NCBI RefSeq assembly: GCF_900114005.1
Contig: NZ_FORM01000001.1
Coordinates: 186,001-250,000 of the forward strand
Reading direction: 5' to 3'
Origin: Olleya namhaensis
Lineage (GTDB): Bacteria; Bacteroidota; Bacteroidia; Flavobacteriales; Flavobacteriaceae
DNA: 64,000 bases
The position numbers and the translations under genes are program-made. Under the pieces are notes generated by a model. It had not been told where the DNA came from, did no database searches, and worked only from the letters and a program-made list of their open reading frames with translations. Shown here piece after piece: positions 34,466-44,913 of this stretch; the first letter of the stretch is position 1; every line of letters begins with the position of its first letter.

Positions 34466-36121
34466 TTAGTTATTATCAACCCAAACACCACCTTCTTTAA
34501 TTAATTTAAACTCTTCAATACCACTACTTCCGTCATATATAGCGAAAGATAACACGTACTTCTGACCTTCCTCTGCACCAGGTGCAAGACTATTATCTAA
34601 AAGACTAGCAAATGCAGTTGCTAACATTTCATCACTCCAGTATGCATCATTTGATGGTCTTCTATCAAAATTAGAATACTGAGCTACACTTGCAGTTGGT
34701 GCTTCAAAACCAGATACTGCAGCAAAAGTAGAAGTAATATAATCGTAATCTGAACCATCTAAATCATGACGAATAGTGTTGTCTGGTACCCAAACTCCGT
34801 TATCATATCCAAACTGTAAAGACGACTCTATTGTAGACTCATGCGCATTCCACATACCATCTGTAAATGTGTATAAGTTACCTCTTCTTTGTGCTCCTGT
34901 AGAACTAGAGAAGTAATCGTAGATTACAAATAATTCTTGATCTTCTTGACCAAAAGGGAAATTTAACTCTAAAAACGTTGGTAAGTAATTATCTGGAGAT
35001 GTTGAGCTACTAAAGTTGTTGTATTGTCCTGGTTGTCCAGAAGCAGTACCCATAGAGTCATAATCAGCAGAAGTTAAATAATAAATATCTTCTACTGCTT
35101 CCCAGCTTCCACCAGTATACATAAAGTACTCTCCTTTAGAATCTGTTGCTCCTGTAGCACCTAAAGTCTTAATAGACATGTCAGCAATTCTCCAACGAGA
35201 TGCATCACTATCTGTAGACTCATATTTAAACGCTACGTTAATTTCTTGACCATCATAAGCAGAAAAGTCATAATCTTCAGAAGAAGCCATATCTCCTGTT
35301 GCAGGACTAGCTAAAGTAATTTCATCCCATGTTGCAGTTAATACATCACCAGCATAATCTGTAGATACTAAAATTTTAACTAATGACGCGTCAGTAGCAA
35401 AATCAAGTTCTTGAGTAATTTGAAACTTAAGGTTATCCTCACCGTCTAAATCAATAGCTGGAGATACTAACCATTCGATATTTGCAATTTGAGTTCCGAA
35501 GTATCCGTTACCTCTAATATTTCCAGTTTCAGTAGTCCAAACTACATCATTTCCAAATTCTTCTTGACTAACCCAACCTTCAAAACTTCCAGCAAAGTTA
35601 TACTCTACTAAACTAGCTAAACCTACAACAGGTACTTCTGTATACTGCTTGTATTTAGCTAAAACAATTTGTCCTTCTGTTGGCGTTGCAATTTGCGCAT
35701 CCAATACATCAGGAATTTGAGAAGTAGCATCTACATTTGGATAAAATCCAAAAGCGTCACTTCCTGTCGTTGCGTAATCTGAATTTGTAAAAGAATACAC
35801 ATCAGAACTAGTAAAATCACTTACTCCTTCTGCGTTACCAATGTAAAGGTTATAGTTTACTAAAACTGAAGACCCTTGCCCATATAATGGATAGACATCA
35901 GATAATAAAGCTGGCACTAATTCTTTAACTTGTAATTCTGAATCAAAACTTCCGAATCCTAATTCTAATGCAGAATAGTCTTCATCTGTAACTGTGTACT
36001 CAAAAGATCCAACATTAGGATCCTGAGGTAATGCATCAATTTCATTATTGATGTCTTCTAGTGGATTACAACCAGTAAAGACTGTAGCCACAACAACTAA
36101 TAAATAAATTACTTTTTTCAT
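34466..36121 (-). CDS. Surface lipoprotein with choice-of-anchor J-like domain
   Basis: A 551-residue lipoprotein (MKKVIYLLVVVATVFTGC, Cys 18). The middle part (about residues 170-315) resembles the choice-of-anchor J / DUF5017 type beta-sandwich: it opens with FAGSFEGWVSQEEF, continues with WLVSPAIDL and has a VAFKYESTD.SRWRIAD motif. The C-terminal third repeats the W-containing unit of GSWEAVED and GMWNAHE. It is co-transcribed with the TonB receptor 12 nt upstream and probably binds that receptor's substrate at the cell surface. The nature of the substrate is unknown. Confidence 0.8.
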   Translation of the reverse strand: MKKVIYLLVVVATVFTGCNPLEDINNEIDALPQDPNVGSFEYTVTDEDYSALELGFGSFDSELQVKELVPALLSDVYPLYGQGSSVLVNYNLYIGNAEGVSDFTSSDVYSFTNSDYATTGSDAFGFYPNVDATSQIPDVLDAQIATPTEGQIVLAKYKQYTEVPVVGLASLVEYNFAGSFEGWVSQEEFGNDVVWTTETGNIRGNGYFGTQIANIEWLVSPAIDLDGEDNLKFQITQELDFATDASLVKILVSTDYAGDVLTATWDEITLASPATGDMASSEDYDFSAYDGQEINVAFKYESTDSDASRWRIADMSIKTLGATGATDSKGEYFMYTGGSWEAVEDIYYLTSADYDSMGTASGQPGQYNNFSSSTSPDNYLPTFLELNFPFGQEDQELFVIYDYFSSSTGAQRRGNLYTFTDGMWNAHESTIESSLQFGYDNGVWVPDNTIRHDLDGSDYDYITSTFAAVSGFEAPTASVAQYSNFDRRPSNDAYWSDEMLATAFASLLDNSLAPGAEEGQKYVLSFAIYDGSSGIEEFKLIKEGGVWVDNN

Positions 36122-36133
36122 TTTTCTTTTTTT

Positions 36134-38668
36134 TTAAAAATTAAGTTTCATTCCAACACTAAACGTTCTTCCGAAACCGTAATATACACTTGAAGAGGCA
36201 GCATCTCCACCATCTTGTGCATCTGCAATATATTCTGTATCAAATACGTTGTTCATTCTTGCAGTTAAAGTAGCATCTAAGCTACCAAACTTAAATCCAT
36301 GTCTAATAGCTGTATCAAAGATACCGTAAGAAGGCACTTTCCATGCTTCTGGTCCAACTGTACCTCTATCACTAGGGTCAAATTCTGCATATAGATCAGC
36401 AAAATAATTGTAGTCAATAGTAAATGTAGTTTCTGGAGAAAACTTGTATACTGTACCTATAGCAAACGTTGTTTGAGCAGCATCACCTACATGTAAATCT
36501 TCAATTATAAGATCTACTGTATCCACTAACTCATTAGCTTCGTTAAAAATTTGAACATTTTCAACATTGTTTTGCCATCTCCAGTCTCCTATAGAAGCCA
36601 TACCTGTAACTGTTAAGTTATCAGTAGCCTTATATTTTAAATCTAATTCAACACCTTGATGCACTGCGTTTACTCCTAAAATATTTGCAAAAGCAATAGA
36701 TTCGTCTTGTAATTGGAATCTAGCAACTTCCGTTCTATCTTTCCAAGTTGTGTGGTATACGTTTATGTTAGCAGATAACTTTTCGCTTCTGTAACCATAT
36801 CCTAATTCAAAACTAGTAATTTTTTGGTTTTCTGCATCATCATTTACATCCACGTTGTTTCTGTTAGCAAAAACTGCGCTAAAAAATGGAGCTCTTTCGA
36901 TGTAACCTAAGTTAGCAAACACGTTATGGTTTGTATCGATATTGTAGTTAGCTCCTCCTTTTACACCATATGCAAAAAAGTTGTAAGCATCAGTTTCTTG
37001 TAAATCATCACTATCTAAATATAAGAAACGATCTACTCTTCTGTAACCTGTAGTTGATCCAGAAACAGATAAAAATGTTGATAATTTATCTTTAGAATAC
37101 TCTGCTTGTGCAAAAGTACCTAACCAGCTTACTTTACCGTCATTGTCATAAAAAATTCTATCTCCAACTTGCGCTTGATTATTTGGGTTATTAACATTTG
37201 CATTATCTGCAGCATATTGTCCTCCTAATAAATCTGTTACTTCTGTAAAGTGAATCCCTTTATAACTTCTAAAATCAACACCTCCTAATAAAACGATGTC
37301 TTCAGTTAAATCTGTCTTTAATGTCGTTAAAACACCAAACCATTTGTGGTCGTTTCTAGATGCTCTTAAAAAAGACTCAGAACCGTTAACTCCTGCAGCT
37401 TCATTTTCTGCTACAATCTTATCAAAATCGATAGTACCTAAAGTTCCAATTCTATAATCATCATTGTTGATAGAAAACTTACTTCCATCACCACCGGTTC
37501 CACCTCCACCACCAGATCCGAAAGATGCATAAGCAGCAGTAGACAAAGAAGTGTTATCAGAAATATTCCAATAGTGGTTTAAAGAAATTTGAGGTTTGTG
37601 GTAAAAGTTATCTTCTTGAGATGTTACTTGACCATCTTTATAACCCCAATCAGAGTTAAATTTTCTTCCTCTTTCACTTGCTCTGTAAGTCGCAATTGAG
37701 TGACGGTTTTGTCTTTGACCGTGACGTTGTTTTGCACCAAATGCAGTAAAAGAGATTTTATGATCGTCATTAATTTCTTTAGATAAGTTTAAGAAATAAG
37801 AGATTGCATTAAAATCTGTACCATCTACGTATCCATCACCATCTGTTTTAGACGCAGATACTGTTGCAGCAAATCCTTTATCAGAAACTCCTGTAGAATA
37901 TGTTACACCAAATTTTTGAAATCCGTCATTACCTAAAGTTGTATATACATTACCTCCTGCTTCAACATCTGTTGTTTTAGAAATAATATTAATTGTTCCT
38001 CCAATAGAAGGTACCGCTACTTTAGAAGCTCCAAGACCTCTTTGCACTTGCATAGAACTTGTTACATCTCCTAATCCAGCCCAGTTTGACCAGTATACCT
38101 GACCATTTTCCATATCATTTACTGGTACTCCGTTAATCATAACAGCAACGTTCTCTGAACTAAAACCACGTAAGTTAATACGTCCGTCTCCGTATCCACC
38201 ACCACTTTTAGTAGCGTAAACTCCAGGAGTTGATTTTAACACCTCAGGAAATTCTTGAGTTCCTAATTTTAATTCGATGTCCTTCGCTCTAATTGTAGAT
38301 ACAGCTACTGGTGTTTTTCTATCAACTGCTACAGAAGCAATAATAGAAACTTCCTGTAAGTTAAACTCACTTGGTTGTAAAACAACCTCACCTAAGTTTT
38401 TGTTTCCACTAATTTCAAACTCTTGGTCTAAGAAACCAACATAAGATAAAACTACAGTAGTTTTGCTTGATTTAGTTGTTAATGAGAATTTTCCGTCAAA
38501 ATCGGAAGATGTTCCATTAGATGTTCCTGATTCAATAATGTTAACTCCTAATAAAGGCGTTTTTGTCTCAGAGTCTACTACTGTTCCAGTAACAGTACTT
38601 TGAGCCATTGTAAATGCAGAAAACATTAATGCCACTGCAAAAAACATAACTTTAATTGTGTTTTTCAT
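36134..38668 (-). CDS. TonB-dependent receptor
   Basis: An 844-residue outer-membrane receptor: signal peptide (about 1-22), CarboxypepD-type domain (about 25-97, VDSETKTPLLGVNI), plug domain (about 115-230, with LRGFSSENVAVMINGVPVND) and a barrel ending in FSVGMKLNF. It is followed by the large lipoprotein gene, together forming a substrate-capture pair. No ligand-specific motif is visible, and no SusD homologue is present. The upstream -7 box TATTTTTG lies 37 nt before the ATG. Confidence 0.94.
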   Translation of the reverse strand: MKNTIKVMFFAVALMFSAFTMAQSTVTGTVVDSETKTPLLGVNIIESGTSNGTSSDFDGKFSLTTKSSKTTVVLSYVGFLDQEFEISGNKNLGEVVLQPSEFNLQEVSIIASVAVDRKTPVAVSTIRAKDIELKLGTQEFPEVLKSTPGVYATKSGGGYGDGRINLRGFSSENVAVMINGVPVNDMENGQVYWSNWAGLGDVTSSMQVQRGLGASKVAVPSIGGTINIISKTTDVEAGGNVYTTLGNDGFQKFGVTYSTGVSDKGFAATVSASKTDGDGYVDGTDFNAISYFLNLSKEINDDHKISFTAFGAKQRHGQRQNRHSIATYRASERGRKFNSDWGYKDGQVTSQEDNFYHKPQISLNHYWNISDNTSLSTAAYASFGSGGGGGTGGDGSKFSINNDDYRIGTLGTIDFDKIVAENEAAGVNGSESFLRASRNDHKWFGVLTTLKTDLTEDIVLLGGVDFRSYKGIHFTEVTDLLGGQYAADNANVNNPNNQAQVGDRIFYDNDGKVSWLGTFAQAEYSKDKLSTFLSVSGSTTGYRRVDRFLYLDSDDLQETDAYNFFAYGVKGGANYNIDTNHNVFANLGYIERAPFFSAVFANRNNVDVNDDAENQKITSFELGYGYRSEKLSANINVYHTTWKDRTEVARFQLQDESIAFANILGVNAVHQGVELDLKYKATDNLTVTGMASIGDWRWQNNVENVQIFNEANELVDTVDLIIEDLHVGDAAQTTFAIGTVYKFSPETTFTIDYNYFADLYAEFDPSDRGTVGPEAWKVPSYGIFDTAIRHGFKFGSLDATLTARMNNVFDTEYIADAQDGGDAASSSVYYGFGRTFSVGMKLNF

Positions 38669-38704
38669 TGTAATTAATTAAGATTTGTTAGTTTCAAATT
38701 TGTG

Positions 38705-38712
38705 CAAAAATA
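38705..38712 (-). promoter_or_regulatory. -7 promoter box TATTTTTG
   Basis: A full TAnnTTTG match on the minus strand, 37 nt before the TonB-receptor ATG at 38668. The rest of the 166-nt gap to pgi is AT-rich and without a clear hairpin. Confidence 0.4.
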
Positions 38713-38834
38713 CGACTAATTCTAATTGTTATATTAACTTAACGTTAACAAATGCACAAAAACGAAATTACATAAAATATTCCAAATCTCAATTAACTGT
38801 TAATCAAAACAATAAAAAAATTTATTAACATAAA

Positions 38835-40478
38835 TTATCTTAATTTCTTGTATAATTCCAATAAATTTAAGGTGGAAGCATCATGATTAGCAAAACTAGA
38901 ATTATCAAATTCTTTTAAAATCTTATTGGCTAATTGCTTCCCTAACTCGACTCCAAATTGATCATAACTGTAGATATTCCAAACAATCCCCTGTACAAAT
39001 ATCTTATGCTCGTACATCGCGATTAATTTTCCTAAGCTCTCTGGAGTCAGTTTTTTTATGAAGATTGTATTTGTAGGTTTATTCCCCTCAAATACTTTAA
39101 AAGGTGTTAATTCTTTAATTTTTTCTGCTGAAGCATTTTGACTTTTTAATTCAGCCTCAACGTCTTCTTTAGTTTTACCGTTTAACAACGCTTCGGTTTG
39201 TGCAAAGTAATTAGACATCAATTTATCTTGATGATCATGATTACCATATAGTGATTGCGCAAAACCAATAAAATCTGCAGGTATTAATTTTGTTCCTTGA
39301 TGAATTAATTGAAAAAAGGCATGCTGAGAATTGGTCCCAGGCTCTCCCCAAATTAATGTTCCTGTTTGGTAATTTACTGGCACACCATTACGGTCTACAC
39401 TTTTACCATTACTTTCCATTATACCTTGCTGCAAATAGGTAGCAAACTGAGTCAAATATTGTGTATACGGAATAACAGCTTCACTTTCTGCTTTAAAAAA
39501 GTTGTTATACCAAACACTTAATAGTGCTAAAACAACTGGGATATTTTGATCCAAATCCGCCGTTTTAAAATGGGTATCCATTTTATTGGCACCTTCTAAA
39601 AGCGAATCAAAATGCTTGTAACCTACAGATAAACTAATAGTTAGTCCAACTGCACTCCATAACGAAAAACGACCACCAACCCAATTCCACATCGGGAAGA
39701 TGTTATTTTCGTCTATCCCAAAGTCTTTTACTTTTTCAATATTAGTAGATACAGCTACAAAATGCTTAGCCACATCTTCTTGCTTAGCCTGTTTTAAAAA
39801 CCAAGTTCTAATAGTATTGGCATTAGACAAGGTTTCCTGTGTTGTAAATGTTTTTGAAACGATTACAAACAATGTTGTTTCAGGATTTAATGTTTTTAAA
39901 ACCTCATTAACATGGTCACCATCTACATTGCTTACAAAATGAGTGGTTAAATGATTTTTATAATATTGAAGGGACTCAACCACCATAGCTGGTCCTAAAT
40001 CACTACCACCAATTCCGATGTTTACTACATCAGTAAATGGCTTATTTGTGTATCCTTTTAATTGTCCCGTTATAACTTGATTAGAAAACGTTTCAATTTT
40101 TTGTTTAACCGCTATAACTTCTGGCATTACATTTTTACCATCTACTATAATAGTATCTGTTGCTTTTGCACGTAAAGCCGTATGTAAAACTTCTCTTCCT
40201 TCCGTTTTATTGATGATTTCTCCAGAGAACTGTGCCTGAATAGCCTCTTTTAACTTAACCTCTTCCGCTAATTCTAAAAGCAAAGACATGGTCTCAGAAG
40301 TAATTCTGTTTTTTGAATAATCTACATAAAAATCGTCCCAATTAATAGTCATTTGATTTGCTCTTTCTGTATCCTGAGTAAACAAATGTTTCATCTCTAA
40401 GCTTTTTACAGTTTTAAAATGAGCTTCTAATTTTTTCCAAGCTTTTGTACTTGTTGGGTTGATTGAAGGTAGTGCCAT
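38835..40478 (-). CDS. pgi: Glucose-6-phosphate isomerase
   Basis: A 547-residue cytoplasmic isomerase interconverting glucose 6-phosphate and fructose 6-phosphate. Family signatures are the [16 protein letters not shown] block (about 150-165), [11 protein letters not shown] (about 268-278, PGI signature) and the C-terminal [13 protein letters not shown] (about 505-517, active-site Lys). Length is normal for the bacterial long form. Its ATG overlaps the stop of the M23 peptidase gene by one base (TAATG), so the two are translationally coupled. Confidence 0.97.
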   Translation of the reverse strand: MALPSINPTSTKAWKKLEAHFKTVKSLEMKHLFTQDTERANQMTINWDDFYVDYSKNRITSETMSLLLELAEEVKLKEAIQAQFSGEIINKTEGREVLHTALRAKATDTIIVDGKNVMPEVIAVKQKIETFSNQVITGQLKGYTNKPFTDVVNIGIGGSDLGPAMVVESLQYYKNHLTTHFVSNVDGDHVNEVLKTLNPETTLFVIVSKTFTTQETLSNANTIRTWFLKQAKQEDVAKHFVAVSTNIEKVKDFGIDENNIFPMWNWVGGRFSLWSAVGLTISLSVGYKHFDSLLEGANKMDTHFKTADLDQNIPVVLALLSVWYNNFFKAESEAVIPYTQYLTQFATYLQQGIMESNGKSVDRNGVPVNYQTGTLIWGEPGTNSQHAFFQLIHQGTKLIPADFIGFAQSLYGNHDHQDKLMSNYFAQTEALLNGKTKEDVEAELKSQNASAEKIKELTPFKVFEGNKPTNTIFIKKLTPESLGKLIAMYEHKIFVQGIVWNIYSYDQFGVELGKQLANKILKEFDNSSFANHDASTLNLLELYKKLR

Positions 40479-41797
40479 TAGTTAGTGTATGTAATTGTGT
40501 TTTCTGAAATAGTTTGAATATCTAAAATCTGATCTTCTTCGATAGGAGAAATAAACTCTATCCCATCCAATTGTGTTTTCAACGGTTTAATAAACTTTAA
40601 ATATTCAGTTTTTAAGCTATCCGAAATAGGTTCTGCTTCCGGTAATTTTTGTTTAAAAGGATCTACTTGTTTTCCGTTTTTCCAAAAACGATAACAAACA
40701 TGAGGTCCTGAGGTATTACCTGTCATACCCACATACCCAATAACATCTCCTTGTTTTACAAAGTCACCCACTTTAGATTTACGCTTACTCATGTGTAAGT
40801 ATTGCGTTGTATAAGTTGAGTTATGTTTAACTTTTACATAATTACCGTTTCCACCACGCTTAGCAGACTCGATAACCGTACCATTTGCTGTTGCACGGAT
40901 TGGTGTTCCAACGCTTGCTGCAAAATCAGTTCCTTTATGGGGACGCACTCGGTTTCCATAAAGTGCAATTCTTCGATTTAAATTAAATCTTGATGAAATA
41001 CGCTTATATTCCACGGGTGCTTTTAAAAATGCACGACGTAAGTTTTTCGCATCTTCAGAAAAATAATCTTTTAATCCTTTTATAGTATCTGTTTCAAACT
41101 CGAAAGCATAAAAAGGCTCGTTGTTATGCAAAAAGTAGGCTGCTTTAATATTATCGATTCCTGCATAGATAGTGTCATCAATATATTTTTCGGTGTAAAC
41201 TACTTTAAACTTATCATTTTTCTGAAGTCGAGAAAAATCGATAGTCCAAGCGTAGATATCCGACATTTTATAAGCTAACAACACACTTTTACCTTGCTTT
41301 GCAAAAGACTCAGAAATATTAGACTCTATAACACCAGACACTTCTTTTTCTACATATTTTATGGGTTTTGTACTTGAATATGCGTGAATAGAATCTTGGA
41401 AGTTTATAACAACATAATCAGTTTTTGTAGGTTGGTAAATAAAACATTTTGGCTGCTGTAGCGAATCGTTAGAACACAACAAAGTATAAGGCTTACCAAC
41501 TTGCAAGCGTCTGATATCAAAACTATCCTTTGTTTTTTCTGCGATTTGAAAAATCTTAGAGTAATCTATTTGATTACGTTGTAGAATTTCGCCAAAACTA
41601 TCTCCTTTTTTGATAGTGTCACGTTTTACAATATAATCATCTAGTTTAAAACCAAATTCATAAAGCTCTTCTGGCTCAATAACCTCAACGCTTTCTATTG
41701 GTGTTTTATCTTCTTCTTTACAACTAACAATTGCTAATGTAAATGCTAAAAGCACTAGACATTTTTGCCCCAATCTTGCAACTCTTGTTTGCTCCAT
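40478..41797 (-). CDS. M23 family peptidoglycan metallopeptidase lipoprotein with HxC motif
   Basis: A 439-residue lipoprotein (start at 41797; signal ends AIVSC, Cys 26). Domains are a LysM-like/OapA-type segment (about 52-110, [13 protein letters not shown]) and an M23 LytM-type endopeptidase domain (about 280-390). The HxxxD motif is HKGTD (His 287, Asp 291), a further His is in YLHM (335), but the third motif reads GPHVCYR: the usual HxH is HxC (His 366, Cys 368). It is predicted to cleave peptide cross-links in the wall. The first 43 nt overlap the end of the kynA-like gene. An ATG at 41851 would spoil the signal peptide. Confidence 0.88.
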   Translation of the reverse strand: MEQTRVARLGQKCLVLLAFTLAIVSCKEEDKTPIESVEVIEPEELYEFGFKLDDYIVKRDTIKKGDSFGEILQRNQIDYSKIFQIAEKTKDSFDIRRLQVGKPYTLLCSNDSLQQPKCFIYQPTKTDYVVINFQDSIHAYSSTKPIKYVEKEVSGVIESNISESFAKQGKSVLLAYKMSDIYAWTIDFSRLQKNDKFKVVYTEKYIDDTIYAGIDNIKAAYFLHNNEPFYAFEFETDTIKGLKDYFSEDAKNLRRAFLKAPVEYKRISSRFNLNRRIALYGNRVRPHKGTDFAASVGTPIRATANGTVIESAKRGGNGNYVKVKHNSTYTTQYLHMSKRKSKVGDFVKQGDVIGYVGMTGNTSGPHVCYRFWKNGKQVDPFKQKLPEAEPISDSLKTEYLKFIKPLKTQLDGIEFISPIEEDQILDIQTISENTITYTN

Positions 41798-42678
41798 AGG
41801 TCTGGAAAAAATATTCGTCTTTGATACTTTGGATGCATGTATTTTACCCATTCACTTCCTCCTGTTGCTTCAGCTGTTTTACCACCAATATTTAAATAGT
41901 GATTAGCTGTGTTATAATGTGCCATTACCCACGTAATATTTACTGTGTAATCGTAATGACGCATTGCTTTGATTAAATCCTTGTCTTCTCTAACCTCTAT
42001 TGGTAAACTTTTAAAGATAGTCCACAAATTATGTCTGTTATAGAATTCTGCAAATCTAATAAATTCGTCTTTGTATTTAGCTTCAAAAACTGTTAATGTA
42101 TAGCTTTTTTTGCCCGTTTTGTAGTCCTTTCCTGCTGCTTGCCAATATAAATGCTCAAAAGCGTGCTCAAAAGAAGTGTCTCTATCAATAGTTTCTCTAA
42201 ACCTATTGTCAATTAAATTGATCAACTCAGTTGAAGCAAACTCTATTTTACGGTATTGCGCTGACTGAAAACCACTTGCAGGCGTTAAAGTATTTCTAAA
42301 CTTATTGTATTGCTCCACATCCATACCATCTTTCATTACTGTAAATGATGACGTTAAAACATCAAAATAACGACTGATACGCATGATTTTTGTTTCAAAA
42401 AAAGAAGCGGTTATAGCATCTGATTTAGCGACTTGCTCTATTTCCCACAAGATCATTTTAAACAACAACTCATTTACTTGATGGTACATTAAAAACACCA
42501 TCTCGTCTGGTAACGTTGTACGTTGCACTTGTAAATTTAAAAGCGCATCGGTTTGTATGTAGTCCCAATAATCAATTGGCTTACTATGCAATAAACCTTC
42601 TAAATGGGTATTTAGATTTTGGCCTAATCCATCGTACTTTTCTTCTAATTGCTTGATTAAATTCTGGTCTACGCTCAT
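41755..42678 (-). CDS. kynA: Tryptophan 2,3-dioxygenase family protein
   Basis: A 307-residue haem dioxygenase that opens the indole ring of tryptophan to N-formylkynurenine. The family pattern is visible: the helical N-terminal VFLMYHQVNELLFKM (about 61-75, with the distal His), SGFQSAQYRKIE (about 134-145) and the C-terminal HYDYTVNITWVMAHY (about 240-255) holding the proximal His. Length is typical of the compact Bacteroidota branch. No kynureninase or kynurenine formamidase is nearby. It starts 5 nt after the DUF3108 gene end upstream and overlaps the M23 gene, so all are in one minus-strand unit. Confidence 0.9.
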   Translation of the reverse strand: MSVDQNLIKQLEEKYDGLGQNLNTHLEGLLHSKPIDYWDYIQTDALLNLQVQRTTLPDEMVFLMYHQVNELLFKMILWEIEQVAKSDAITASFFETKIMRISRYFDVLTSSFTVMKDGMDVEQYNKFRNTLTPASGFQSAQYRKIEFASTELINLIDNRFRETIDRDTSFEHAFEHLYWQAAGKDYKTGKKSYTLTVFEAKYKDEFIRFAEFYNRHNLWTIFKSLPIEVREDKDLIKAMRHYDYTVNITWVMAHYNTANHYLNIGGKTAEATGGSEWVKYMHPKYQRRIFFPDLWSKQELQDWGKNV

Positions 42679-42683
42679 TATAA

Positions 42684-43466
42684 TTAGTCTGCAATAATTT
42701 TAAAACTATGTTTCAACCCTTTAAAAGCTTCTAAATCTGCCCTTAAAGACCCCACTGCTAAATCTGCCTTGATACGTAAAGGTATTTTATTTTTATCATT
42801 AGACACCCAAAGCGTTAAACTTTCTTCTTCCTTAAAAACACGACCAGCCATTACATATGGTCTAAACATTAACGTCTCTACAGTCCCAAAGCTTGTATCT
42901 AAATTTTCTTTACCAAGGTATTTTAATTTAAAACCATAGTTTTCTTCGTCAAAAAACATGTCTAACTTTATCTCATCCCCTTCCTTAAGATTCTTAGTAT
43001 CTAATTTATTTCTAAGAAAATAAAAAGTAGACACCATATCTTGCACATTAGGCTTGGTGTTTATTGTCTTTTTTGTATCGTGCTTTTTGTTATAAACTAA
43101 TGCTTTTTTATTTGGTTGATCAAACTCTATTTCGATGTTTTTTTTATGTCCACCTTCATCTATATTTCTAATAAATTTGTACGGTAAAATTGTTGATTTA
43201 TCAAAGTAGCTTTCATAACGATCTTCTACTTTAAAAAACCATTTAATCATACCTGTTGTCCATCCTTTTCCAACAACGTGAAATACCGGCTTACCGTTTA
43301 ATGTTGTTTCTTTTACTTGAAGTGTGGCGTTACCTGCTTTCATCCAACCACTATAACTCATTTTAAATTTAAACCACTCGCCATCCTTAAAAGCAGGCTC
43401 TTGTTGCACTGCATAGGATAAACCGGCAGTAAATATGGCTATTAGTAGAAGTATATGTTTTTTCAT
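42684..43466 (-). CDS. DUF3108 family exported protein
   Basis: A 260-residue protein with a signal peptide (about 1-19, ending GLSYAV) and a beta-rich mature part matching DUF3108: the GEWFKFKMSYSGWMKAGNA start and a LTLWVSNDKNKIPLRIKADLAVGS end (each split in two parts here). The family is thought to be periplasmic, with a lipocalin-like or LolA-like fold, but its role is unproven. It is first of the unit with kynA, the M23 peptidase and pgi. The promoter box TATTTTTG lies 72 nt upstream. Confidence 0.85.
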   Translation of the reverse strand: MKKHILLLIAIFTAGLSYAVQQEPAFKDGEWFKFKMSYSGWMKAGNATLQVKETTLNGKPVFHVVGKGWTTGMIKWFFKVEDRYESYFDKSTILPYKFIRNIDEGGHKKNIEIEFDQPNKKALVYNKKHDTKKTINTKPNVQDMVSTFYFLRNKLDTKNLKEGDEIKLDMFFDEENYGFKLKYLGKENLDTSFGTVETLMFRPYVMAGRVFKEEESLTLWVSNDKNKIPLRIKADLAVGSLRADLEAFKGLKHSFKIIAD

Positions 43467-43537
43467 AACTGGTATTATTACAAGACTTAATTGTTTAAGC
43501 TATAGGTTATTTATAACTTAGTTTACAATTACTATTC

Positions 43538-43545
43538 CAAAAATA
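43538..43545 (-). promoter_or_regulatory. -7 promoter box TATTTTTG
   Basis: A TAnnTTTG match on the minus strand, 72 nt before the DUF3108 ATG and immediately after the hppD terminator. It would drive DUF3108, kynA, M23 and pgi. Confidence 0.4.
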
Positions 43546-43551
43546 TAAAAC

Positions 43552-43588
43552 AAAAAAATGCCATCAGTGTATTTGATGGCATTTTTTT
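43552..43588 (-). terminator. Rho-independent terminator after hppD
   Basis: A 15-bp perfect stem (A7TGCCATCA with its complement, 7-nt loop) ending in a T run on the minus strand, 22 nt beyond the hppD stop. Confidence 0.9.
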
Positions 43589-43610
43589 GTTATTAAATTA
43601 TAAAGTTTAA

Positions 43611-44774
43611 TTAAAGTGTTCCTCTTTTAGCTTGTTCTCTCTCAATAGATTCAAACAATGCTTTAAAGTTACCTGCACCAAAACCTTGCGCTCCCATACG
43701 TTGTATGATTTCGAAAAACAAGGTTGGTCTATCTTCTACTGGCTTTGTAAAGATTTGAAGTAAATACCCTTCCTCATCTGCATCAATCATAATTGATAAC
43801 TTTTGAAGCTCGGTAATATCTTCCTTCATCATTTCCATGTGCACACCTAAGCGGTTTGGAATATCATCATAATATGCTTGTGGTGGTGGTGGTAAAAACT
43901 CGATACCTCTAGCTTTAAGCTGAGATACTGTTTTTATAATATCATCCGTTGCTACTGCAATATGTTGTACTCCTGAACCTTCATAGAAATCCAAATACTC
44001 TTCAATTTGTGATCTTTTAGCTGCTTTTGCTGGCTCGTTAATCGGGAATTTGATACGCCCATTTCCATTACTCATTACTTTAGACATTAAAGCCGAGTAT
44101 TCTGTATGGATTTGTTTGTCATCAAATGACAAGAAATTAACAAACCCCATAACATCTTCATACCATTTTACCCAAGTATTCATCTCTCCCCAACCTACAT
44201 TACCAACCATATGGTCGATATATTTTAACCCTACTGGCTCTGGGTTATAGTCACTTTTCCACGCTACAAATCCTGGTAAAAATTGTCCGTTATAGTTTTT
44301 ACGCTCTACAAACATATGTACAGTTTCTCCGTACGTATAAATTCCGGCTCTTACTACTTCACCAAATTCGTCTTTTTCAACGACTGGCTCCATGTATGAT
44401 TTTGCACCACGTTTTGTAGTTTCTTCGTAAGCTTTTTTAGCATCTTCAACCCATAACGCCACAATTTTTACACCATCACCATGTTTTACAATGTGATCGT
44501 TAATTGGCGACTTACTATTTAATGGTGTTGTTAATACTAAACGAATCTTGTCTTGCTTTAACACATAACTTACCGAATCTCTTGATCCTGTTTCTAATCC
44601 TTTGTATGCATGAGATTGAAATCCGAATGCTGTTTTATAAAAATGCGCTGCTTGTTTTGCGTTACCCACGTAAAACTCTACATAATCTGTTCCTAAAAGT
44701 GGCAAAAAATCTTGTGCACCTTCAAATATTTTTTCTAAACCGTAGTCTACTGATTTTACTTCTTTTTTACTCAT
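43611..44774 (-). CDS. hppD: 4-hydroxyphenylpyruvate dioxygenase
   Basis: A 387-residue non-haem iron dioxygenase converting 4-hydroxyphenylpyruvate to homogentisate in tyrosine catabolism. It has two vicinal-oxygen-chelate domains (about 15-160 and 180-360). Iron ligands are predicted as His in KYIDHMVGNV (about 186), His in GVQHIAVATDD (about 268) and Glu in LFFEIIQR (about 358), all present. It is followed by a terminator and preceded, 139 nt upstream, by the homogentisate dioxygenase gene acting on its product. Confidence 0.96.
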   Translation of the reverse strand: MSKKEVKSVDYGLEKIFEGAQDFLPLLGTDYVEFYVGNAKQAAHFYKTAFGFQSHAYKGLETGSRDSVSYVLKQDKIRLVLTTPLNSKSPINDHIVKHGDGVKIVALWVEDAKKAYEETTKRGAKSYMEPVVEKDEFGEVVRAGIYTYGETVHMFVERKNYNGQFLPGFVAWKSDYNPEPVGLKYIDHMVGNVGWGEMNTWVKWYEDVMGFVNFLSFDDKQIHTEYSALMSKVMSNGNGRIKFPINEPAKAAKRSQIEEYLDFYEGSGVQHIAVATDDIIKTVSQLKARGIEFLPPPPQAYYDDIPNRLGVHMEMMKEDITELQKLSIMIDADEEGYLLQIFTKPVEDRPTLFFEIIQRMGAQGFGAGNFKALFESIEREQAKRGTL

Positions 44775-44913
44775 AATACTTTATATAGAAGAAAGAATAA
44801 AGCGACAAGAACAAAGACTTTAGAGCCTGTTAAGTAACTCCGTGTCAATTTTTTAAATTCTTGAATCTCTAATTTCAATCTTAATTAATTATTGTTTTGA
44901 AATCTATTTAATA

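Noticed and set aside
36134-38668. SusC/SusD-type polysaccharide utilisation locus
   Set aside because: The receptor has a CarboxypepD-type domain, but the partner lipoprotein has no SusD-like helical repeat and no glycoside hydrolase is near.
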